A stretch of 10,677 bases of DNA. Source: Nitrososphaerota archaeon. GTDB lineage: Archaea; Thermoproteota; Nitrososphaeria; Nitrososphaerales; UBA183. This document shows, piece by piece, positions 4,417 to 10,677 of this stretch. The stretch is taken from the NCBI GenBank assembly GCA_027886925.1, contig JAPCJN010000076.1:1-10677 (forward strand), given 5' to 3'. Under the pieces are notes generated by a model. The model ran no database searches. It saw only the letters and a list, made by a program, of their open reading frames with translations, and was not told the origin of the DNA. Numbering within the stretch: the first letter of the stretch is position 1; each line of letters starts with the position of its first letter. The position numbers were made by a program, and so were the translations under genes.

Positions 4417-7100
4417 GCAACACCAACACCGGCAAATTGACGTCCTTCGCGAGCATCCACATCGTGGGTCTCGGTGGGACCGGGACCAACGTGATTCAAG
4501 CTTTCATAGAGAGCGACAGGGCCTTCAAGCTGCTTACGTCGGAAGACTACAACGTAGCGTGCCTCTCGGTGGATGTGGCGGACGCCGACATCGCCAACCT
4601 GATCAACTCGTACAAGGCGACCCAGGCCAAGCTCGAGGCGAAGGGTGTCTCCGTCGACCGCCTCTGGGTCAGGGGGCTGAACATGAAGTTCAACACTCCT
4701 GAATCCCTCTTCGAGTTCATGGGGAAATACAACACCTACCTCATGAGAGAGGGGATTGTCGCGACAAACTACAAGCCATGGGTGCAGTCCTCCATGACCA
4801 TCCCGCCCCTTGCGGGAGGGGTCGGAAGGATGCGAGCCCTGAGCAAGGCCGTATACGCCCTGAATTACTATCATTATAGCGAGCTGAACAGCGCCATCTC
4901 CGTCTTCAAAGACAGAGTCCTCACATCGAAGTTCCAGCCGATCGTCGTCCTCGTCTTCGGCTTGGGAGGGGGGACCGGGAGCGGCATGGTGTTCGACTTT
5001 GCAAGGCACCTGCGCGCAAAGCTCGGCTCATCGGTCCCGATAATCGGGCTCGCGATTCTTCCGAGCACGGCCGACGACCTTCTGGCGAGGGGGCCCGCTC
5101 CATATAACGCGCTCATGGAAGCGGAGCTTCTCTTCAACAGGAAGCTGAACGAGCAGGTCGCGAAGGACTACGGTGCGCCTTACGCAAACCCCTTCACCTC
5201 CATATTCTTCGTCCCGCTCGACCCGGTCTACAACAACAGGAACAGCCTGGTGCTGGCGAAAAAGGAACTCGACGAGTCCATAATCGACATCCTGAGCATG
5301 TTCATGCGCTTCGACCTCGCCGACCTCCTCAGTCGGGTCGGAACGAACAACGATTTCGGAGCAAACTGGGTCCACACGATGGCGTATCTCCGCATCAGAT
5401 ATCCTGTGCAGGACTACATCGACTACATCCACGAGTACCTGAAGCTCCTCGAGACGCTCGGCTCATTCATGATAGCGAAGAAGGAAGCGCTCGCGACGAT
5501 AAACGACGCTATGAAGAACAGGTTCGCTGCGCTCAAGGAGCTCTACAGGCGGAACCTAATCCAGACTAACAACTACCGCCCAGACTCGTTCGACGCCGAG
5601 GTCGACGACGTCATAAGAAGGGCCGGCAAGTTCGAGTCCGAGTTCAGGAAGCAGGTCCGCGGACTGGAGGACTTCGCCCTGAACTACAACCAGAGATGGA
5701 CCAAGGTGCTGCAGGCGATGGCCTTCGGCCCCGACACGGTGGAATACAGCGTGGTCCAGGGCCTGAACCACTGGCACGAGCAGATCTCGAACTTGGGAGC
5801 GACCTTCGAGCAGTTCCTCAAGGACATACCCCTCTACACGTCGGAGCTGGAGGACAGCATAACTGCGAGCAAGTTCCTCACTTCCAGCCAGATCAGGCAA
5901 ACCAGGAGCTACGTCAGCTTTGTCAATTTGGTCGCCACGGCCCTCGAGACCCTCAACATCTACATCAGGGCGAAGGGCCTCGCCGACGAAGTCGCCGTGC
6001 TCTACGCGAAGGACCAGAGCAAGGAAGGGAAGATGGCTGCCGCCAAAGGTGAGACCGACCTGCTCCCGCTCTACAAAGCGGCGGGATACATCCTGAACCG
6101 CCCAGAGACGGAGGTGAAGGTCTCGGACCAGTACATCCCTGGCATAAGGGTGGTGAAGAAGGGTCTTGATGACACCTACAGGGAAGCCAGCGCCACCCTC
6201 GAGTCGACGGAAAGGCTCCTGGCACAGAAGGAAGCGGACGTCACAAAGCTCACGAGGGAAATCGACAAGATTAAGATCGACATCAGCGGCAAGAAGAAAC
6301 CCCTAAAGCGCACTTTGGACTCCCTGCAAAGCGAGCTGGAGGCGGTGCGGACACAGATAGAGCAACAGAGGACGGAACGCGACAGGCTGAGGGCCGACCT
6401 CGAGAAGCTGACCGAGCTCGAGAAGGCGCTGGAGATCACGTCTCCTTACCGGAAGATACTCGCGACCGTCGTGGCTAAGTCGGCGGACCTCAACACGCGC
6501 ATGAGCGGCATCACGAACACGGGCAACTACTACGAGAGGGTCGTCGAGCTCAGCGAGATGGAGCAGGTGAAGATAATGGAGAAGATACTCCGAGAGGACG
6601 AAGAGAGCCTGAAGGGAGACTCCATCCTCAAGGAGATAGTCGACAAGGAGAGGTTCAGGAGCATCGTGAAAAGCTACATCCGAATCTTCAGCGTGGCTAA
6701 CTATCCGGGCCTCGCTGACTCCTACAGGACAGACATGATCTGGGCCACCGTAGGGATCCCTCCAGGCCTTTGGGACCAGGAGCTCCAAGGCGCCCTGTCG
6801 AGCACTCTCAACGTCTATTCGAGCGTCGAGGCGAGCAAGAGCATCTCGCTGAGACAGATCACTCAGATGGACCCGTGGACGATCACGTTCCTCGTCATCA
6901 TGGCCAAGGCAAGGATCGACCAGATAGAGAAATTCCCATCGATGAAGAACGACATGGAAGGGGTGACAAAGTCGGAGCGTCTTCTTTTCAGAAGCTTCTT
7001 GCTCGAGCAGGGCCTGTCGAACATGGAGGACCTGTTAGCCAAGTTCGAAAAGGAAGAGAGGGATGGGCAGGAAGCAAAGTCCAAAGAAAGGGAGGCCTGA
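4413..7100 (+). CDS. Gene B: divergent tubulin/FtsZ-superfamily GTPase with coiled-coil C-terminal extension
   Basis: This encodes 895 residues, more than twice the length of FtsZ or tubulin. The GTP-binding core is near the N terminus. T1 is HIVGLGGTGTN (16-26). A T3-like AGGVGRMRA lies at 134-142. The tubulin signature T4, GGGTGSG, is at 185-191 after a hydrophobic strand. A T7-like RFDLADLL (299-306) keeps the two spaced aspartates (301, 304) that hydrolyse GTP across the subunit interface in FtsZ and tubulin. Polymerisation-coupled GTPase activity is therefore plausible. The core ends near 400. A helical region follows, then a heptad-rich coiled coil at about 580-677, then a mixed C-terminal domain with DPWTITFLVIMAKARI and a charged tail. 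No membrane segment is present. FtsZ, CetZ and artubulin lack such an extension; the architecture is closer to the FtsZ-like/Tubulin_2 families linked to membrane remodelling. Its TGA overlaps the ATG of gene C. Confidence 0.9.
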   Translation: MSNTNTGKLTSFASIHIVGLGGTGTNVIQAFIESDRAFKLLTSEDYNVACLSVDVADADIANLINSYKATQAKLEAKGVSVDRLWVRGLNMKFNTPESLFEFMGKYNTYLMREGIVATNYKPWVQSSMTIPPLAGGVGRMRALSKAVYALNYYHYSELNSAISVFKDRVLTSKFQPIVVLVFGLGGGTGSGMVFDFARHLRAKLGSSVPIIGLAILPSTADDLLARGPAPYNALMEAELLFNRKLNEQVAKDYGAPYANPFTSIFFVPLDPVYNNRNSLVLAKKELDESIIDILSMFMRFDLADLLSRVGTNNDFGANWVHTMAYLRIRYPVQDYIDYIHEYLKLLETLGSFMIAKKEALATINDAMKNRFAALKELYRRNLIQTNNYRPDSFDAEVDDVIRRAGKFESEFRKQVRGLEDFALNYNQRWTKVLQAMAFGPDTVEYSVVQGLNHWHEQISNLGATFEQFLKDIPLYTSELEDSITASKFLTSSQIRQTRSYVSFVNLVATALETLNIYIRAKGLADEVAVLYAKDQSKEGKMAAAKGETDLLPLYKAAGYILNRPETEVKVSDQYIPGIRVVKKGLDDTYREASATLESTERLLAQKEADVTKLTREIDKIKIDISGKKKPLKRTLDSLQSELEAVRTQIEQQRTERDRLRADLEKLTELEKALEITSPYRKILATVVAKSADLNTRMSGITNTGNYYERVVELSEMEQVKIMEKILREDEESLKGDSILKEIVDKERFRSIVKSYIRIFSVANYPGLADSYRTDMIWATVGIPPGLWDQELQGALSSTLNVYSSVEASKSISLRQITQMDPWTITFLVIMAKARIDQIEKFPSMKNDMEGVTKSERLLFRSFLLEQGLSNMEDLLAKFEKEERDGQEAKSKEREA

Positions 7101-9361
7101 TGACGCGAGTTGAGAGTCGGGTCCGGGCAAAGGTCACGGCTTACACTTCAGCTCTAATCATAGTCGCGGCCTCTTCCGTCTTCCTGACCGTGGTGCCGTT
7201 CCTGCCTGCGTCTCCGATCGTCCCGCTGATGGTGAGCTTCGGTCTTGGCGCCCTCTCCTTGAGGAGTCGCGGCGTCTCAATAGCGATCCTCTACTTGCTG
7301 GTCTACTTCTCGGTCCTTTGGCAGATGATAGGCTTCGGGTTCTTCCAGCTATTATCGGCCGGCGTCGGCATCGCGGTCATCCTCGCGATGGCTGTCCCCC
7401 TCGTGCCGTTCATGAACAAGCGCGTGGAGATGGGTTCGATGGCGCTCGCCATCCTCTCTGTGGCGCTCATGCTGACCCCCGCCTACTTCATCTCGGTCCC
7501 GCTTCTCGCCGCCGCGGCGCTGACCTTCAGCGGATTCGCTAGCCTCGAGGCTCTCGCGACGACCTTCCTCTTCTTCCTGACCCCTTTCATACTCCTCGAG
7601 AACGCTCTCTACCTCACCACCACCAGCGGGGCGACTGCGCCGATCATATTCGGGCAATTCTCTCTCCTCGCGCAGAACCTCAGGCCGCCGCTCCCAGCGC
7701 TGAACCTGTTGCTCACCGGGCTGCCTGCCAACTACCTGTCTCATCACGCGTTGCCTGCCTCGTTATGGCTCTCCGAGAGCTCAGGAATCCTCCTGATACC
7801 GATCGCGATCCTCGGAGCGGTCCTCGTTGCCTCATCGTCTCTTGGGTCGGTCGCCCGCACCCTCGTCGAGAGGTTCGAGGTCAGGAGGGAGATAACCGGG
7901 AACCTGAGGCTTCTACTCGGGCCGCTCGCGGTCGGAGTGGTCATACCCGTGGTCTTCATTTCGCTGCTCGCCCTGCTCTCGCGCCCGGGGAGCGGCGGGT
8001 TCCAGACGGCTTTCTCTAACGACCCATCCCACCTCGTGGCGCTCTACATGGTGGGCTCCTCCGTCCTGATAACGGGCTCCTTCATCGGGCGCGAGACCAT
8101 ACTCCTCAGGCTGGAGAGCGTTCAGGTGGGCACCGAGTCCATCGGTGAGCTCATCGACGCCTGCCTCCGCAAGATGAAACGCGTCCAGGAACTTTTGGAA
8201 AGCGTATCCCGTAGAGTCCCCTCGATGAGCCTGAGCGGAGAAAAGCAGTCGATTTCCGAGTATTCCTCCTACATCTCGGATGTGCAAAAACAGCTTGGCG
8301 GAGCGAGCGGCAGCCGCATCTCTCAGTTCCGGGCTCAGCTCGAAACCACCGTCCTACAGCCGCTTAACAGACAACCAGAGTTGCTGAAGGCGAGGGTCGT
8401 CAGCGAAATCAGAGGTCTCATCTCTGCGACGGCGACCGCAAACAATAATCTTGGCGAATCCTCCGTCCCTCTGCGCTATCCAGACATACCAGAAGTCAAC
8501 GACGCCCCCCCTCTCGAGAATCTGATCCAGGCGTACGAGTCAGCGGTCGCAGCGCTAAAGGCTGTCACGATGGAGCTCTCGGAGCTCTACACGAGAGAGT
8601 CCGTTTCCCTCGACACGCTCATGGCACAGCAAGAGGTGAACAAGCCGGTCACCCCTGCCGCCCTTCTAGAATCAAACGAGTACGTTGGCGCGATGAGGCT
8701 CGTCTCGGAGGAGTACTGGCTCAACTTCCATCTAAAGTGGGTGGATCAGCTCGACGTTAAGAAGTCAAAGCTTCTGGCGAGGACGAAGGTCCTGGACGGA
8801 GTGCTAACGGACGACGAGAGGCTCACGCTCAGGTCTATCGAGAACACCGTGGCCGAAGCGAAGCCCGCGAACTCGCACGCGACCCTGGAGAAGGTCGGTG
8901 AACTCCGGCTCTTGCTGGGAGTCGTCGTCGCACGCGCCGCCTCCGGGGCGGACCACGTAGAGGAGATGCTAGAGTCGCTGGACCTAAAGTCGGTCAAGTT
9001 CCTCAGGTTTGAGACTACGAACAGGCTGGGCGAGATCCAGGACCTCAAGAAGAAGCTCCAGGCTGTCGGACTCGATTTCGACAGCATCACAAGATTCTTG
9101 GAAAGCGGGACGGGCGTGCTGGAAAGCCAAGCGTCCGCTTGGAAGAGCGACAGCGAGAACCTCGTCCTCCTCGCCCAATATCCGCTCGCCAAGAAAGTGA
9201 TAGGAAAATTGCTCGAAGGCCAGAAGGCAGTCCCGGTTGGGAAGCTCCCCTATCAACGAAGGGCAGCTACGATGTACGCGCAACTCTACGCGGCGGGGAC
9301 CTCCAGCGTCGAGTATGACGAACAGGGAGAGAGCTTGGTGAGCAAACAAGAGAATGCCTAG
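7100..9361 (+). CDS. Gene C: polytopic membrane protein with large soluble helical C-terminal domain
   Basis: This encodes 753 residues of no recognised family. The N-terminal half carries about ten membrane helices: roughly 14-35, 38-54, 58-80, 82-105, 112-131, two between 133 and 172, 229-251, 270-292 and 312-336. A less hydrophobic stretch with Pro and Gly lies between the seventh and eighth. From about 340 to the end the chain is soluble and mostly helical, with heptad-like stretches (LIDACLRKMKRVQELLESV; LGEIQDLKKKLQAVG) and no nucleotide-binding motif that I can see. The ATG at 7100 shares its A with the TGA of gene B, and GGGAGG lies five to ten bases before it. The frame is open upstream to 6770, but that part is a shadow of gene B. 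Overlap with B and D, and the cytoplasmic helical half, suggest a membrane anchor or scaffold for the tubulin-like proteins. A transporter role for the membrane half cannot be excluded. Confidence 0.88.
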   Translation: MTRVESRVRAKVTAYTSALIIVAASSVFLTVVPFLPASPIVPLMVSFGLGALSLRSRGVSIAILYLLVYFSVLWQMIGFGFFQLLSAGVGIAVILAMAVPLVPFMNKRVEMGSMALAILSVALMLTPAYFISVPLLAAAALTFSGFASLEALATTFLFFLTPFILLENALYLTTTSGATAPIIFGQFSLLAQNLRPPLPALNLLLTGLPANYLSHHALPASLWLSESSGILLIPIAILGAVLVASSSLGSVARTLVERFEVRREITGNLRLLLGPLAVGVVIPVVFISLLALLSRPGSGGFQTAFSNDPSHLVALYMVGSSVLITGSFIGRETILLRLESVQVGTESIGELIDACLRKMKRVQELLESVSRRVPSMSLSGEKQSISEYSSYISDVQKQLGGASGSRISQFRAQLETTVLQPLNRQPELLKARVVSEIRGLISATATANNNLGESSVPLRYPDIPEVNDAPPLENLIQAYESAVAALKAVTMELSELYTRESVSLDTLMAQQEVNKPVTPAALLESNEYVGAMRLVSEEYWLNFHLKWVDQLDVKKSKLLARTKVLDGVLTDDERLTLRSIENTVAEAKPANSHATLEKVGELRLLLGVVVARAASGADHVEEMLESLDLKSVKFLRFETTNRLGEIQDLKKKLQAVGLDFDSITRFLESGTGVLESQASAWKSDSENLVLLAQYPLAKKVIGKLLEGQKAVPVGKLPYQRRAATMYAQLYAAGTSSVEYDEQGESLVSKQENA

Positions 9362-10400
9362 CTGTCCCAACGGCCACCAGCAGCGTCTCGGCCTCAAGTG
9401 CACGACCTGTGGAGCCGAGCTGACCTACAGGGACTCGCTCGGAGAGGCGTGCGACCTACCGAAGGTCGAGCCGGATTATGGGAAAGTCTCCGTCCTTTCG
9501 GTGGGCTTTCCAGGGATAAGGTTCAACGCAGACTACATCGCCGGACTGGTCGCTGAAGCCAGCGACCTTGAGACGCCCGCCCTCTTCCAAGTCGCCAACA
9601 TCCGCGGAGGGAGCTGGATCGACTTTCAAAGGAAATACGTCGAAGCCCTCCGAAACTGGATGACACTGATGGGGCTGGACAAATCGGCCGAAAAGTTCCT
9701 CCTCGTCGACACGACCAACCAGCTGTCGGTCCTCGCCCTCTCGGCGTTCCCCCATCTCAAGCACTCGGCCGTCATCGCTGTCCTGGCAGACCAAAGCTCC
9801 ACCCCAATCGAGCAAAACACGAGCTACGTGGCCCTTTCCCTAGCCTTCAAAAAAGGGCTCCCGATAATCGCGTTGTCAAAGTCGTATGCAAACGAGATGC
9901 TGTTCTTCACCAAGGATAGAGGCTTCGCGACGCGGGGGGACGCCGTCTCGACGCTCCTAGACTCCCTGCTCGGATCCGCTGACGACCTTCTCGACATGAT
10001 GGAGAGGGACCTCAAACTGGGAATAAAGATGCACTGCATCTCGATCATCATCTCGGGCTCGAAAAACATCTATGGGAACGCTGCGAACGCTTTCAACGCG
10101 CTGTCCTACAACATCTCGGTCAGGACCGAGATTGAGAATTACCAGACGTTGCACTCGCTCGTCTATTCGCAGAAGGAGATGGAGGGTGATTTCGAGAAGG
10201 GGTTTGGAGTCTACAGGAACAAGCGATTCAAAGGAGCGTTGAGCGCCGAGTTCCGCTACCGCCAGACGACGTCGCCGCTTTACGACATGCTGATGCTGTA
10301 TGGATTGAAAGGAGACGAATCGCTCCGAACCTTGGCGGGCGGATACCAAGAGATAGTCAAGACCATGCCCGAGTTGAAGGCAGAGGACGCTGTCCAATAA
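9354..10400 (+). CDS. Gene D: zinc-ribbon protein with predicted degenerate tubulin-like domain
   Basis: This encodes 348 residues. The N terminus has a zinc ribbon, C4-x3-H8-x7-C16-x2-C19, with the typical CPNGH and CTTCG knuckles. From about 42 the chain follows the strand/helix order of the gene B core. KVSVLSVGFPGIRFN (44-58) matches T1 in position but lacks the Gly-rich loop. FLLVDTTNQLS (115-125) stands where T4 GGGTGSG should be. AVIAVLAD (139-146), a helix with Y.AL (158-161), and PIIALSKSY (170-178) match PIIGLAILP, YNAL and FTSIFFVPL of B. LLGSADDLLDMM (205-216) stands at T7 with the first Asp lost, followed by strand MHCISIIISG. Spacings between blocks agree with B except for a shortened region around T3 and after S5. 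This is an eye alignment, so homology is an inference. If right, D is a pseudo-GTPase partner of B, for instance a capping or heteropolymer subunit. It overlaps gene C by eight bases, with GGTGAG upstream. Confidence 0.85.
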   Translation: MPSCPNGHQQRLGLKCTTCGAELTYRDSLGEACDLPKVEPDYGKVSVLSVGFPGIRFNADYIAGLVAEASDLETPALFQVANIRGGSWIDFQRKYVEALRNWMTLMGLDKSAEKFLLVDTTNQLSVLALSAFPHLKHSAVIAVLADQSSTPIEQNTSYVALSLAFKKGLPIIALSKSYANEMLFFTKDRGFATRGDAVSTLLDSLLGSADDLLDMMERDLKLGIKMHCISIIISGSKNIYGNAANAFNALSYNISVRTEIENYQTLHSLVYSQKEMEGDFEKGFGVYRNKRFKGALSAEFRYRQTTSPLYDMLMLYGLKGDESLRTLAGGYQEIVKTMPELKAEDAVQ

Positions 10401-10574
10401 TTACGGCCCTGGTCAATGGACAGAGACGGACGGCGCCAGTCCAAAGGGGATAACCCGAATCCTCGACTCGAAGAGACAGAAGCCGACGCCGCAAAGTGCT
10501 CTGGTTAATCAGCCGAAAAAGTCTCTTTGCCGACGTCATCCGGTTCTTGTCTTTGGTGATCGACGCCCTGGCGG
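10401..10574. other. Convergent intergenic region
   Basis: This 174-base gap separates the end of gene D from the end of the minus-strand protease-like gene. No gene is supported. Five As at 10516-10520 read as a T-tract on the minus strand about 55 bases past the minus-strand stop, a plausible archaeal termination signal for that gene. A T-rich stretch at about 10544-10554 (TTCTTGTCTTT) could serve the plus-strand operon in the same way. No strong hairpin precedes either tract. Confidence 0.3.
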
Positions 10575-10677
10575 TTAGGCGCCTGCGGGCGCAGGCCTCG
10601 CGCCGACCGTCACGGCGATCGTCTTGAGAGTGGCCCCCCTCATAACTCCCACGTTCAGAACGTGTCCAGGTACCGCG
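10575..10677 (-). CDS. Partial: C-terminal end of a PDZ-containing, HtrA-like protease
   Basis: The last 33 codons and a TAA of a minus-strand gene run off the right edge. The product contains HVLNVGVMRGATLKTIAVTV followed by GARPAPAGA. This fits the final strands of the PDZ domain that closes HtrA/DegP-type (S1C) serine proteases, where 'V.V.V.R.G....L.VTLG.RP' is the usual ending. HtrA proteins are envelope or secreted quality-control proteases. The catalytic domain is outside the window, so other PDZ-containing proteins remain possible. It is convergent with the tubulin-like operon, so that operon ends with gene D. A perfect six-pair inverted repeat (GCCTGC/GCAGGC, 10581-10596) lies inside its last codons. 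Confidence 0.6.
   Translation of the reverse strand, partial: AVPGHVLNVGVMRGATLKTIAVTVGARPAPAGA

Noticed and set aside
4968..4973. Run of six Gs in the T4 loop codons as a possible frameshift site
   Set aside because: It simply encodes consecutive glycines of the GGGTGSG motif, and the frame continues correctly to the T7 motif.
4203..5009. Minus-strand 268-codon open frame across the A/B junction
   Set aside because: It is antisense to the T1 and T4 coding regions of the tubulin-like gene and carries no recognisable motif.
6770..7099. Upstream extension of gene C inside the tubulin-like gene
   Set aside because: The translation is charged, Pro/Gly/His-rich shadow sequence. The ATG at 7100 has a good GGGAGG site and directly precedes the first membrane helix.
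10448..10462. tRNA T-arm-like stem (GGAT, seven-base loop, ATCC)
   Set aside because: No acceptor, D or anticodon stems could be fitted around it on either strand.
10357..10539. Minus-strand 60-codon open frame at the end of gene D
   Set aside because: It overlaps the 3' end of gene D antisense, has a basic low-information translation, and no promoter or ribosome site.

Overview
The window looks archaeal. Four genes have TATA-like boxes about 25 bases before a plausible start, and several starts are TTG with almost no leader. The genes include a PMT-type (GT39) dolichyl-phosphate-mannose-dependent glycosyltransferase and a secreted-type protein rich in N-X-S/T sequons. The GC-rich sequence and gene set would fit a Thermoproteota/Nitrososphaeria-like or Thermoplasmatota-like lineage, but the window does not decide between them.

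Layout. Positions 1-148 hold no supported gene, only a purine-rich tract. Three genes follow on the minus strand: a small two-helix membrane protein (149-469), a VOC/glyoxalase-fold protein (554-964) and a PMT-family glycosyltransferase (1068-2465). Divergent from the glycosyltransferase, across a TATA element readable in both directions, is a six-helix membrane protein of unknown function (2547-3197). A 220-base gap (3198-3417) contains four consecutive predicted hairpins and then a TATA box.

The main interest is the plus-strand block 3418-10400, four genes in which every junction overlaps. It encodes: (A) a single-pass membrane protein with signal peptide, heavily sequon-marked ectodomain and helical cytoplasmic tail; (B) an 895-residue tubulin/FtsZ-superfamily protein with intact T1, T3-like, T4 and T7 motifs and a long C-terminal extension containing a coiled coil; (C) a 753-residue protein with about ten membrane helices and a soluble helical C-terminal half; and (D) a 348-residue protein with an N-terminal zinc ribbon and a domain that I align by eye to the tubulin core of B but whose nucleotide-binding loops are degenerate. 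I read this as a candidate membrane-anchored tubulin-like cytoskeletal or membrane-remodelling system with an active GTPase paired with a pseudo-GTPase paralogue. B resembles the divergent FtsZ-like/Tubulin_2 type proteins rather than FtsZ, CetZ or artubulin.

Convergent with the block, the window ends in the last 33 codons of a minus-strand gene (10575-10677). Its tail resembles the end of the PDZ domain in HtrA/DegP-like serine proteases.
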